A stretch of DNA of 64,000 nucleotides from Maea johnstoni. Taxonomy: Eukaryota; Annelida; Polychaeta; Spionida; Magelonidae. Under the pieces are notes generated by a model that saw only the letters and a list, made by a program, of their open reading frames with translations, was not told the DNA's origin and did not search any database. Location: NCBI GenBank assembly GCA_963942565.1, contig CAWWDR010001049.1:186001-250000 (forward strand), in the 5' to 3' direction. Shown one piece after another: positions 55,981-64,000 of the stretch (positions are counted from its first letter, which is position 1; each line of letters starts with the position of its first letter). A program made the position numbers and the translations under genes.

Positions 55981-56035
55981 ACGGATAGTTTATCATTGAA
56001 TAACGGAATGGACATATATTCGATTAAATAGATCA

Positions 56036-56656
56036 TTGATTTTTTTATCTATATTGGAAATAATATCTATTGTGAAAATTTTCAAGCACCTAACAAGTTG
56101 GGATATATCTAAACTTGAGTTAAATAAAGAATATTCGACGCCAGTAAATGAATCACATTATTGGAAAAGTAAAGTTCAGGGTTTAGATTTGATACATATC
56201 AAAAATTCCTGGAGTGACTTGATTAAAAAAATAAATGATATGTTACCTGTTCGTTTTGAAGGCTTTGACCAAGTCGGTGAATTGCTTCAAGAATCAAAAT
56301 TTAGAACTGAATTATTAAAAGAATACATATTCGAAGACATCCGCAGGAATGAGTTTAATGGCAATCCTTCGAGAAAAGAATGTATGTTTTGCTTCCCTGA
56401 TGATTATGATATTACAACGATACGGGAGCAATTTAATTTTAAAAAAGAATCAAGATCTGTCTGTTTAAGAGTGGGTTTGGATGAAAATAATAGCTCTTCA
56501 TTACTTACAGATGCTTCTTATCTTGATTGTAATTCTCTGCCTGTTAATGAAATTGAGCAAAGAGCAAGATTATATTGGGAAGGATGTGAAAAACCTCAAA
56601 TGCCCGAGATATTAGTCAGAGGTCAATTTAAAGTTATAGAAATTATTGAGTTCTAA
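56036..56656 (+). CDS. DUF2441-like protein
   Basis: 206 aa, TTG start; the true start could be further in. The middle and end (LLKEYIFEDIRRNEFNGNPSRKECMFCF, then ARLYWEGCEKPQMPEILVRGQFKVIEI) follow the DUF2441 pattern. Its function is unknown, though it is sometimes compared with ADP-ribosyl-type folds. It is divergent from the PD-(D/E)XK gene. Confidence 0.5.
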   Translation: MIFLSILEIISIVKIFKHLTSWDISKLELNKEYSTPVNESHYWKSKVQGLDLIHIKNSWSDLIKKINDMLPVRFEGFDQVGELLQESKFRTELLKEYIFEDIRRNEFNGNPSRKECMFCFPDDYDITTIREQFNFKKESRSVCLRVGLDENNSSSLLTDASYLDCNSLPVNEIEQRARLYWEGCEKPQMPEILVRGQFKVIEIIEF

Positions 56657-56663
56657 ATCGGCT

Positions 56664-56834
56664 CTACTCAAACCGATTCCAGTCTATATTCTCCTCCATC
56701 CACTTGAGAATCTTGAACAGGCGAAGAGTCTCAGTCATAGCCGATGGCTTACCACGCTCCTTGGCGACATAATACCAACGCTTTACGGTTTCCATAGAGT
56801 GCTGTACTTCGTGTAACTTCGGCTTCTTCTCCAT
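56664..56834 (-). CDS. Small hypothetical protein
   Basis: 56 aa from the ATG at 56834 (MEKKPKLHEVQHSMETV). Basic and helical, with two tryptophans near the end. Convergent with the DUF2441-like gene. Not recognised; could be a small DNA-binding protein. Confidence 0.4.
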   Translation of the reverse strand: MEKKPKLHEVQHSMETVKRWYYVAKERGKPSAMTETLRLFKILKWMEENIDWNRFE

Positions 56835-56952
56835 GTGATGAACATACACTAATACTACACAAATGTTAAGTGTAGTTTATTTTATTCTTACAAAAGATTG
56901 ATTTTTTGCGTTTATGAATTAAAGTAAATCATTCAGAAATCAAGATAACTAT

Positions 56953-57414
56953 ATGAACTTAATCAAATACTATTACGCTGCCGACCCCAATTACAACGAC
57001 AAGATGTTTTTCATCTTTTCCCCTCTCTATATCGAGGATGGATATCTTCACTTCATTAGATCACGCTACCTTGTTGAAGAAGGAAAGACCAAACTCCTCA
57101 TGAAAGCGCATCTTATGAGTCCTTGGGAGGAGTTTGACCGACAGGACTTTTTGAAGAACACTTTTCCAATTGGTAAAAACTTTACACTTGATAATCCATC
57201 AAAAGCTGAGATGTTACTTCTGGGATACTCGATCCCTGACTTATCTTTTTTGACCGAGAAAATGTTTGATATATCTGAAGGCACAAAATTTGTCACAGAA
57301 GATGATTTCTGCAATGAGCGAGATGACGACGTTATAAGTTGGATTGAAAAATACGGTGAGTCAGGAGCCGACATTGACGACTTTGAAGCTCATATGGAAA
57401 AAGTTTATCTATAG
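56953..57414 (+). CDS. Hypothetical acidic protein
   Basis: 153 aa starting MNLIKYYYAADPNYNDKMFF, with an acidic C-terminus (ERDDDVISWIEKYGESGADIDDFEAHMEK). No signal peptide or membrane segment. Not recognised. The GC-richer start suggests real coding. Confidence 0.5.
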   Translation: MNLIKYYYAADPNYNDKMFFIFSPLYIEDGYLHFIRSRYLVEEGKTKLLMKAHLMSPWEEFDRQDFLKNTFPIGKNFTLDNPSKAEMLLLGYSIPDLSFLTEKMFDISEGTKFVTEDDFCNERDDDVISWIEKYGESGADIDDFEAHMEKVYL

Positions 57415-57526
57415 GCGGTTGTAATGCTCCCTTATAATCTCGCTTTAGTCTCAGATGTATCCAAGGTCATCTTTCTCTGTATATTGATTTTATAACCCAT
57501 TATAAAGCTTTGAGGCCATATTCTGA

Positions 57527-57742
57527 TTACAGTCGGTACTCCATAATGTATTTTCGAAGGATCATCCGTATTCCGACACTCTTATTCATCCCAAGATTCC
57601 TGAAATGCTCCTCCAATCTTTCAACATCATTCTCGGGAAGAAATATATTATATCGCTTCAGCTCTCCAGGCTCTTGCTTGAGGTCCGAAACTCCTGCAAA
57701 TACCTGAGAGACTTTATCCTTGGTTTTATCAATAGGCATCAA
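57527..57742 (-). CDS. Ribbon-helix-helix partition-like protein (ParG type)
   Basis: 71 aa. A flexible basic N-terminus is followed by LKRYNIFLPENDVERLEEHFRNLGMNKSVGIRMILRKYI: a beta strand and two helices as in ribbon-helix-helix proteins. Its start overlaps the end of the ParA fragment by 4 bp, the usual parA-parG arrangement. It would bind the centromere and repress the operon. Confidence 0.6.
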   Translation of the reverse strand: MMPIDKTKDKVSQVFAGVSDLKQEPGELKRYNIFLPENDVERLEEHFRNLGMNKSVGIRMILRKYIMEYRL

Positions 57743-58086
57743 AGAGCCTCCGCCAGTACTTTGATCGAAGATACTGATTTTGCCAGTCCTGGTTCCTTAT
57801 CCCAATCACCCTGGTATTCAAATATCGAGACATTCTGAGTTTGTGCGTATTTTAGAGCTGCATCCTGGGGAATGACAAAATACTCAAGTCCGTCTTGGTT
57901 CATAATATCAGCTTTAATCTGGCGGTGCAGTTTAATCGACTCGTTGACATTGTTGATTATGCATTTCGAGTAACGGACATTCTTCCTGTAAGATTTGTTG
58001 ATCTTGTGAACAGAGTTCACAAACATGGCAATTCCGTCGAGAGAGAAGAATTCAGGTACTGTCGGTGTGATTACTTCTGAGCATGA
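57739..58086 (-). pseudogene. parA: ParA-family ATPase, C-terminal fragment
   Basis: The last 115 codons of a ParA/Soj-like ATPase: VITPTVPEFFSLDGIAMF (switch region resembling P-x-E-x-x-SLDG), CIINNVNESIKLHRQIKADI and FVIPQDAALKYAQTQNVSIFEY. The N-terminal Walker A half has been removed by IS-B, which begins at 58087. With the Rep-like gene at the other end, this marks the segment as plasmid-derived. Confidence 0.75.
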
Positions 58087-58146
58087 TGTAGGTCTTCAAA
58101 TGGTTTCGGACTTCTCTAGTCAATTTCTAAGCTTCATTTAATTAAA

Positions 58147-59157
58147 TCATACTGGTGAAAGTCTCAACTTTCCAGATCCAAAAAATAATTTCTTATTCCA
58201 TACTCTTCTACGTCTCAATGTTTTCTCTTTTATCTTCCTCCTTTTCTTAAGAATCTTGTTTTCAAGTCCGTCATATTTATCACTGGGAGTGATGTTGTTC
58301 AGAGATTCGTGATACCGATGATTATTGTAATAGTCCACCCATAGGGAAATCCGATATTCCAGTTCAGATGGCAGATAATAATTATCCAGATGAATTACAT
58401 TCTTCATAGACCGATGGTATCGTTCAATTTTGCCTTGAGTCTGAGGATGAAATGGCCGTCCTCTGGAATGAACCATGTTCTGATCTTTTAGATAATCTTT
58501 CAGTTCTGAGGAAATATAACAGGGACCGTTGTCACTTAATAACCTAGTCTTGTTGACAACTTTTGCATCGTTAACACTAGTCACTTCAATCGCTAGATCG
58601 AGAGTATCTTTGACGTCATCGGCTGTCATGGAAGTACATAACTTCCAGGCAATTATTTTCCTGGAATAATCGTCCAGAACAGTGGACAAGTAGTACCATC
58701 CCCAGCCAATAATCTTAAAATAGGTGAAATCAGTTTGCCACATCTGATTGATTCTAATTGTCTTGTGCTGGTACTCATCTTTGGCTGTCTGGATCGCATA
58801 TACAGGTGATGTAACGAGTCCAGCAGCCTTCAAAATGCGGTATACACTGGATTCAGAGACGAAATAGAGTTCTTTATCAGTTATTTCGAAAGCGACTTCT
58901 CTGCACGATAACTGAGGCTGATCCAGTGCGTATTCAACTATTTTCTGTCGTTCAATGTCGGGAATCCTATTCCAGAACTGTTTAGGACAACGACTTCGGG
59001 ATTTTAGACCATCAAATCCATCTTCCAGATATCTATGGTACCATTCATAAAATGAACTCTTACTGATTCCAATCTGATCGAGAGTCCTTTTAACTCCGAG
59101 ATTTGAATTCTCAACCATGCGAATGATTTCATATTTTTCAGCTTGATTGTATTTCAT
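58147..59157 (-). CDS. IS-B transposase OrfB
   Basis: 336 aa. Helix-turn-helix region (GVKRTLDQIGISKSSFYEWYHRY), then the rve core: QMWQTDFTYFKI (D), RLLSDNGPCYIS (D), HPQTQGKIERYHRSMKNVI (E), with a normal C-terminal basic tail. Intact. Its 3' half is also found joined to IS-A sequence at 63137-63544. Confidence 0.92.
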   Translation of the reverse strand: MKYNQAEKYEIIRMVENSNLGVKRTLDQIGISKSSFYEWYHRYLEDGFDGLKSRSRCPKQFWNRIPDIERQKIVEYALDQPQLSCREVAFEITDKELYFVSESSVYRILKAAGLVTSPVYAIQTAKDEYQHKTIRINQMWQTDFTYFKIIGWGWYYLSTVLDDYSRKIIAWKLCTSMTADDVKDTLDLAIEVTSVNDAKVVNKTRLLSDNGPCYISSELKDYLKDQNMVHSRGRPFHPQTQGKIERYHRSMKNVIHLDNYYLPSELEYRISLWVDYYNNHRYHESLNNITPSDKYDGLENKILKKRRKIKEKTLRRRRVWNKKLFFGSGKLRLSPV

Positions 59158-59171
59158 ATACGACCCCAGCT

Positions 59172-59522
59172 TTATTCCAAACCCGTCACACTTTTTTTTA
59201 GAACACGATTTTTCAGGGCAATTTCTGCGACAAGGAGTTTGAGAGCTTCATTTTCATCTCGAAGATCTTTAACTTCTGGAGATGTTGCCTCTCGTATAGT
59301 GTCTCCATTTAGTCGTCTTTTCCCTGCCTCCAGGAATTCTTTGCTCCATTTGTAATACTGCGTTGGATGAATGGCTTCTTTTCTACAAATGGAGGCAATA
59401 GTCTCTTCTCCTTTCAAACCTTCAAGGATGATTCTTATTTTCTCTTCTGCATTGAATTGTCTTCTGGTCTTTCTTTTAATATCTCGAACTACACTTTCTG
59501 GTGCAATACTCTTTGTGCCCAT
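59172..59522 (-). CDS. IS-B transposase OrfA
   Basis: 116 aa. HTH_Tnp_1 domain (RRQFNAEEKIRIILEGLKGE, then ICRKEAIHPTQYYKWSKEFL) plus a leucine-rich coiled coil (LRDENEALKLLVAEIALKNRVLKK). A run of A residues near the end is a plausible programmed frameshift site into orfB, 14 bp downstream. Confidence 0.9.
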   Translation of the reverse strand: MGTKSIAPESVVRDIKRKTRRQFNAEEKIRIILEGLKGEETIASICRKEAIHPTQYYKWSKEFLEAGKRRLNGDTIREATSPEVKDLRDENEALKLLVAEIALKNRVLKKSVTGLE

Positions 59523-59603
59523 AAATGCCTCTCCTAACTTTTAACAGTCTAACTGTAGCTAAGAGAAATTGCTAAATTGTCCGAATTGTTCTGAAACGAA
59601 ACA

Positions 59604-59822
59604 GTCCCGATTACTACGGGCCAAGCGAGAGATACTATGGACAATGACGGTATCCTTTTCACGGATGTAGTTCAGCATGGTTTGGAGTTCTTCTCTTTCC
59701 GTGTTCTTACCTGATCTCTTCTCAGCAAATATCTTATCGCAGCCAGCTTGGTTCAATGAGTCCAACTGGCGGTCTAAGTTCTGATCGAGAGTGCTGCATC
59801 GTGCATATCCCACTCGTGACAT
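59604..59822 (-). pseudogene. Serine resolvase, 5' part only
   Basis: Residues 1-73 are identical to the complete resolvase at 31419-31976, up to SISRLARSNRD, where IS-B begins. The C-terminal two thirds including the DNA-binding helix-turn-helix are absent. Part of repeat B. Confidence 0.9.
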
Positions 59823-59994
59823 AATTCCCTCCTATAAATACTCCACTATTACAGAACGTTCTGTAAATCGGGACAAAAAGTATAGCGAACAAAGTGGTCC
59901 TCCCTACAATTTAAACGTCCTACAGTTCTGAAGGTGTAGTTTTTTGAACGCCTTGAAAAATTATAACATACAAAGGCTGTATTTCTAAGCATGA

Positions 59995-60327
59995 CTAATT
60001 CAGCGCTTCAAATACCGTCTCGGGAGTAGGATCGAACACTGAAATATCGAGTTGTTCTAAATGGAAATTTCCCAGACCCAGGAGTGAAAGGTTCTCTATA
60101 TTAAAATCGTTAAAATGAAGAGCACTAAAGTCTTCTGAGAAATAATCCCCCTTGAGGTTGGGGATTGGGTAGGAATTATATTTTCTTTTCTTTAATTTCA
60201 GTCTTCCCACGGTAAAAGTAAATTGGCAGCCACAAACTCTTATCAGATCTCCATCTCTGTCTATGAGTTTCATGATCAGTATGTCGAGTGGATCAACGCC
60301 ATCATTATCCCTAAAAAAGTAATACAT
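59995..60327 (-). CDS. Hypothetical protein, second copy of 30914-31246
   Basis: Identical 110-aa product with the same GGAGGAATAA ribosome site. It retains its promoter region in the arm. Confidence 0.55.
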   Translation of the reverse strand: MYYFFRDNDGVDPLDILIMKLIDRDGDLIRVCGCQFTFTVGRLKLKKRKYNSYPIPNLKGDYFSEDFSALHFNDFNIENLSLLGLGNFHLEQLDISVFDPTPETVFEALN

Positions 60328-60409
60328 TTATTCCTCCTGTTTTCAATTATCTTGTCTGTAAAATTGATCATGTTTCGATTTTGGAACCATATATGATATT
60401 CTTTTAACT

Positions 60410-60595
60410 ATGGAAAATTCCTGTTTCACCTGTTCAAACGCTGTCGTCGTCTTTCCGTATTCCGCTGAATGCGCAAAGTTCAATGACCCGTTCCCGAAAG
60501 GATTTATCTGTCCGTACTGGGAAGAGGCGGATGAAGTTACATTGCAGTCGAACAGGGGAGATTGGTCCACGGCCACTACCGTAGAAAATGATTAG
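60410..60595 (+). CDS. Small cysteine protein, second copy of 30646-30831
   Basis: Identical 61-aa product, first gene of the duplicated micro-operon. Confidence 0.55.
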   Translation: MENSCFTCSNAVVVFPYSAECAKFNDPFPKGFICPYWEEADEVTLQSNRGDWSTATTVEND

Positions 60596-60604
60596 GAGGT
60601 TTGG

Positions 60605-60811
60605 ATGGAATGTACAAATTGTAAGAAGGTTCTTCAGAAAGGACACGATGCCTTATCGTACTGCTCAAAACATCCAGAGATAGTTTATTGTCCCCAATGT
60701 TCAATGGGACAGCGCTGTTCGATTTGCAACCGAAGGCTTAGTGATGATAATGATAGTATCACTAAGAAATCGTTCTTCCATCAGCCGACCAGGGATCGTT
60801 TGGGCTTTTGA
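60605..60811 (+). CDS. Small zinc-ribbon protein, second copy of 30430-30636
   Basis: Identical 68-aa product behind TTAGGAGG; second gene of the micro-operon. Confidence 0.6.
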   Translation: MECTNCKKVLQKGHDALSYCSKHPEIVYCPQCSMGQRCSICNRRLSDDNDSITKKSFFHQPTRDRLGF

Positions 60812-60824
60812 ATAAGGAGCTACT

Positions 60825-61031
60825 GTGACAAAGGAAAATCGCAATATACTAATGAGCGCAATTGAAGAGAATTGCACTCACATAAAAAAAGTAAAAAGGA
60901 AAGAGATCGTATTTAACAACGGGTGGTGGTCGATGGAGGCATATCGGTTCATCTTCAAAACTCCTGAACTTTTCAAGATATGTGGTGGAATGTATCAAAA
61001 TGGCGGTGGGAATATTCTCTACTTCAAATAG
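60825..61031 (+). CDS. Small protein, second copy of 30210-30416
   Basis: Identical 68-aa product with a GTG start. Downstream, 61032-61147 carries the 26-codon tail used by the right recombinase copy, but on this arm no recombinase precedes it. Confidence 0.55.
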   Translation: MTKENRNILMSAIEENCTHIKKVKRKEIVFNNGWWSMEAYRFIFKTPELFKICGGMYQNGGGNILYFK

Positions 61032-61163
61032 AACATTTACCGAGCTTTGTTCATTGAGTTCTTAGGCTGTTTTCTGTCGGATGAAGAACAACTCGTATTC
61101 GGTTAGGCTGTTTTCAAGAACAGCTCGCATTTCGTTTGTGTCTGGGATCTAAATTTTGGGTTC

Positions 61164-61328
61164 ATGCAAATCCATGGACCTCCTATCAGCAAAGCTATGA
61201 AACTGCTCATCAAGAAAATGAAGATTGATTATTACCTCTGGGGCTCAAAACGCATTCAGGATGAGTTAAAGAAGATTACTATCGACATTTCCAGAGAGAC
61301 CATCAGGATTTCAATTCAATATATCTAA
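61164..61328 (+). pseudogene. Transposase/integrase fragment
   Basis: 54 codons, ending KRIQDELKKITIDISRETIRISIQ. This is the helix-turn-helix-like block (RIxGELxKLGIxIS) that precedes the rve core in IS481-type enzymes. No catalytic region follows, so it is a remnant. Confidence 0.55.
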
Positions 61329-61332
61329 TAAA

Positions 61333-62222
61333 TCAAATCATTGCAGGTAGGATAATTGTAAAAGAGGTTCCTTCACTGAGAACTGAATCAACTTTGATAT
61401 CTCCACCATATGTCGTCCTTATTATAGAATAGGAGACATATAATCCCAGACCGGTTCCTGCGCCAGTCGGTTTTGTTGTAAAGAATGGTTCAAAAATTCT
61501 CTTGATAGTATTATCATCCATTCCCGGACCATTATCTTTGATTATGATTATTACAGAATTGGCTTCATTCTGTATTTTAATTGTAAAATTATACTTTTTA
61601 GTATGGTTTTTTTCCTCATTCATTGCCTGAGCGCCATTTAGAAGTATATTGAGAAATACCTGCTGAATATCGCCTTGCTCACAAAGTATCAAATTTATCG
61701 AATCATTATACTCTTTATAAATTTCAAACTTCTTGAAATCTAATTTCTTTTTTGTATTGTAATCAGTTGAAGCCAGTTCAATAGACTTTTCCATTATTTC
61801 AATAACGTTATTGGGTTTCATTTCCGTATGAAGGTTTTTTCTTGAGAAGCTAAGCATATTTTTTACTATAGTTGACGCTCTTTTGCCCGAATCCATTATG
61901 GCAAGTAACATTTTAATTATATTTCGATTGTCCAGATAACCCTCAAGTTTATCAAAATCCAGGTTCAATGCTTTTGCCACTTTAATATTAGCCGGTGCTT
62001 TCCTGCTTAATCGTTTCAGCATAACTTGAGCGCTCTGAATTATACCGGCTAACGGATTATTTATCTCGTGAGCCATTCCTGCTGCCAGCCCGCCAATTGA
62101 CATCATTTTCTCACTTTGGATAATCATCTCTTGTAAGTTGACTTTTTCAGTAATATCATCAATTCTCAGTACAGCGCCGTTTATTTCATCAACCTTGAGA
62201 GGGTATATAACGATATCCCCTA
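61333..62222 (-). pseudogene. PAS-histidine kinase, 5' end removed by the chimeric IS
   Basis: Open from the IS edge. The end of a PAS domain (DIVIYPLKVDEINGAVLRIDD) is followed by ITEKVNLQEMIIQSEKMMSIG, the phosphoacceptor helix GLAAGMAHEINNPLAGI (H-box), N-box VFLNILLNGAQAM, G1 KDNGPGMDD, F-box FEPFFTTKP and G2 GTGLGLYVSYSI. The catalytic core looks complete, but the sensor N-terminus and promoter are gone. Such kinases signal to a response regulator, which is not in this window. Confidence 0.85.
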
Positions 62223-62267
62223 TATGTCAACATAGTTGAAGCATCAACTTAAAGGAGTTATTCAATT

Positions 62268-62750
62268 ATGCCATATAGTGCAGGATTCAGAGAATCACAG
62301 TTAAAAAAAGTACTTCCACCGTTCAGCAGACCAATTGCAGAAGTAGCAAAAGAAGCAGGAGTTTCAGACCAGACATTAAGGAATTGGCTTAATAAAGCAA
62401 AAGCTGGTACACTGAGTAAAAATGAAACTATTGGTAGTGCTGGACGTTCTTCGAATGAGAAATTAAATCTAGTCATTGAAGCTGGATCCATATCCCCAAA
62501 AGAACAGGGAAAATGGCTCAGAGAAAAAGGTCTACACACCGAACATTTAACGCAATATAAACAGGAACTTAGAGATTTGATTCAAGATAAAGATAAATCA
62601 GAAAAAGAAGAAAAAAAGAAACTCATAAAAGAAAATAAACGATTGAAAAAAGAGTTAGCCAAAAAGGAAAAAGCCCTTGCAGAGATGGCCGCACTCTATA
62701 CTCTTAAAAAAAAAGCAGAGGAACTCTGGGGGGACGAAGAGGACGACTGA
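62268..62750 (+). CDS. IS-A OrfA in the chimeric element
   Basis: 160 aa, identical to the product of 19871-20353, with both helix-turn-helix segments and the coiled coil. It may still be expressed. Confidence 0.85.
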   Translation: MPYSAGFRESQLKKVLPPFSRPIAEVAKEAGVSDQTLRNWLNKAKAGTLSKNETIGSAGRSSNEKLNLVIEAGSISPKEQGKWLREKGLHTEHLTQYKQELRDLIQDKDKSEKEEKKKLIKENKRLKKELAKKEKALAEMAALYTLKKKAEELWGDEEDD

Positions 62751-62761
62751 TCCCGGAAGAT

Positions 62762-63385
62762 ATGCGCAAGATTGCCGTGGATCTGATCAAAGAAGCCAAT
62801 AAAGATGGAGCCCGTATTTGGAAAGCCTGTGATACCCTCGAAATATCTGTCAGCACTTTTGAAAGATGGCGTAAAGGTAAATATACCGACAATCGCAAAG
62901 GTGCTGACAAAGTAGTCTCCAGGAAGCTCTCAAAAAAAGAAAAGCAAAAGATTCTCGATATCAGCTGTAGTGAGAGATATAAAGATGATAATCCATACAA
63001 AATCCATGCATCTCTTTTAGATAAGGGTATTTATGTTGCCAGTATCAGCTCATTCTATCGGGTCTTAAAAGAAAATAGCCTCGTGCACCACCGAGGGAAT
63101 ACACGTCCGGGAACAAATCATAACAAGCCTCCAGAACATCTAAAAGATCAGAACATGGTTCATTCCAGAGGACGACCATTTCATCCTCAGACTCAAGGCA
63201 AAATTGAACGATACCATCGGTCTATGAAGAATGTAATTCATCTGGATAATTATTATCTGCCATCTGAACTGGAATATCGGATTTCCCTATGGGTGGACTA
63301 TTACAATAATCATCGGTATCACGAATCTCTGAACAACATCACTCCCAGTGATAAATATGACGGACTTGAAAACAAGATTCTTTAG
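62762..63385 (+). pseudogene. Hybrid OrfB (IS-A N-terminus, IS-B C-terminus)
   Basis: 207 aa. The IS-A part ends after NHNKPPE; the IS-B part begins HLKDQNMVHSRGRPFHPQ. The first two catalytic Asp residues of either parent are missing; only GKIERYHRSMK (the E) remains. A TAG interrupts the IS-B tail at LENKIL, where the parent reads on through KKRRK. Non-functional as a transposase. Confidence 0.85.
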
Positions 63386-63544
63386 AAAAGGAGGAAGATA
63401 AAAGAGAAAACATTGAGACGTAGAAGAGTATGGAATAAGAAATTATTTTTTGGATCTGGAAAGTTGAGACTTTCACCAGTATGATTTAATTAAATGAAGC
63501 TTAGAAATTGACTAGAGAAGTCCGAAACCATTTGAAGACCTACA

Positions 63545-64000
63545 TATAATAGTAAGGCTGTCAGTTTATCTTTTCTTTGACCACTGAGTTTTAACCGTCG
63601 CAATCCCTTGATTACGCCGATATTCATATACCCCTCCGAGTTCGGGTATATACGCCCCGGATATAGAACAGATAAATCCATTGCAATCTCATTTCCAAGA
63701 GTCAATTCTTTAACTCCTGAGTGTTTCTGAAACAGATTGGAAATCTCTGCTCCGGCTTCCTTGATTGAACTATCTATCAAATTGAGGAATAATTCATAGA
63801 ACTCCTCAACAACAGAAAAAACAGGTCCACTGAGGAAAGTTCGGATTCTGCTATTAGTTGGGTATGACTTGATGAAATATGGTTTTCTGTCATCTACAAT
63901 ATCCATAAATAATAATTCAAGACTTCTAAGATCATGAAACCATATTCCTGTCATCTGAGATAGAAAAATCCTGGATGAATAACAGCTCCGGTAGAGGAAT
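63545..64000 (-). CDS. Unknown protein, C-terminus cut by IS, N-terminus beyond window
   Basis: The frame is open through the window end (SSRIFLSQ before MTGIWFHDLRS), so the ATG at 63954 may be internal. The visible part is helical (VFSVVEEFYELFLNLIDSSIKEAGAEISNLFQ) with basic KGLRRLKLSGQRKDKLTALLL near the cut. No family recognised. The last codons to 63490 are IS-B sequence. Confidence 0.45.

Larger units (their letters stand above)
58087..59603 (-). mobile_element. IS-B: IS3-family element
   Basis: The left end TGTAGGTCTTCAAATGG (58087) and the inverted right end TGTTTCGTTTCAG (to 59603) share TTCGGAC and CAATTTC inside. It carries orfA and orfB. No target duplication is visible, and both flanking genes (parA and a resolvase) are truncated, so it sits at a deletion or recombination junction. 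Confidence 0.8.
59604..61147 (-). repeat. Long inverted repeat B, right arm
   Basis: Inverted match of 30094-31637. The inner edge is cut by IS-B and the outer edge ends at TCTGGGA (61147). In the left arm the recombinase unit begins at this same point. The 18-bp palindrome recurs at 59849-59866. Confidence 0.92.
62223..63544 (+). mobile_element. Chimeric IS: left part IS-A, right part IS-B
   Basis: From 62223 to about 63137 the sequence matches IS-A (orfA and the first 125 codons of orfB). From about 63138 to 63544 it matches the orfB 3' half and terminus of IS-B. The switch occurs at CCAGAAC/ATCTAAAAG with little or no homology. The two ends therefore belong to different elements and it should not move on its own. 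Confidence 0.88.

Noticed and set aside
1-64000. CRISPR arrays, rRNA genes and complete tRNA genes
   Set aside because: No regularly spaced short repeats, no conserved rRNA blocks and no full cloverleaf were seen on reading; only the tRNA-like half at 22340-22390.

Overview
The window is AT-rich bacterial DNA, best explained as part of a spirochaete-like (Spirochaetota) genome. The clues are the LplB/YtcP-type sugar ABC cluster with a binding protein whose signal peptide ends in FASG, and a membrane-anchored AraC regulator. I see no rRNA, complete tRNA or CRISPR array. The taxon is inference; a Clostridia-like host is not excluded. Layout: (1) 1-9.1 kb is chromosomal and on the minus strand: the start of an adenosine-deaminase-family gene, a DUF3592-like membrane protein, a carbohydrate ABC operon, its AraC sensor-regulator and the C-terminal half of a sulfatase. 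(2) 9.1-22.3 kb is an insertion-sequence pile-up. An IS1182-type element was entered by an IS3 and an IS110 element, and the IS110 transposase was then split by a second IS1182-type element at CTAG. An RNase HII-like gene is split by an IS66 element with a perfect 8-bp duplication. plsC, a truncated two-repeat protein, another IS3-type element (IS-A) and an SDR oxidoreductase follow. (3) 22.4-30.1 kb is a compact defence cassette. A Gabija-like pair (OLD-type ATPase/TOPRIM nuclease plus UvrD-like helicase) and a PD-(D/E)XK-type gene lie between two inverted, apparently identical 1,598-bp copies of a large serine recombinase gene. (4) 30.1-61.1 kb is bounded by a second pair of inverted arms, 1,544 bp each, carrying a resolvase gene, four small genes and an 18-bp palindrome. 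The 28 kb between them looks like an integrated, decaying plasmid: a Rep-like initiator with AT-rich repeats at one end, a ParA fragment with a ribbon-helix-helix partner at the other, and many accessory genes (SieB-like, EcsC, DUF5131, PIN-like, PD-(D/E)XK, DUF2441-like, an ABC exporter pair, a tautomerase, DUF3810). A stretch at 41-48 kb holds broken genes (SNF2 helicase, XRE regulator, ECF sigma factor, membrane protein, alpha/beta hydrolase, GNAT acetyltransferase). A transposon remnant at 51.3-53.2 kb carries a DDE transposase fused to a TnsC/ExeA-like ATPase. (5) 61.1-64 kb returns to chromosome-like DNA: a truncated PAS-histidine kinase and an unknown gene, both cut by a chimeric IS built from IS-A and IS-B. 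How it fits together: the most striking architecture is two nested or abutting sets of long inverted repeats, each encoding a serine recombinase, around a defence module and an integrated plasmid. The sharp junction shared by both sets (30094-30097 against 61147) marks the end of the recombinase unit. All functional statements are homology-level inferences from reading the sequence; no database search was run.
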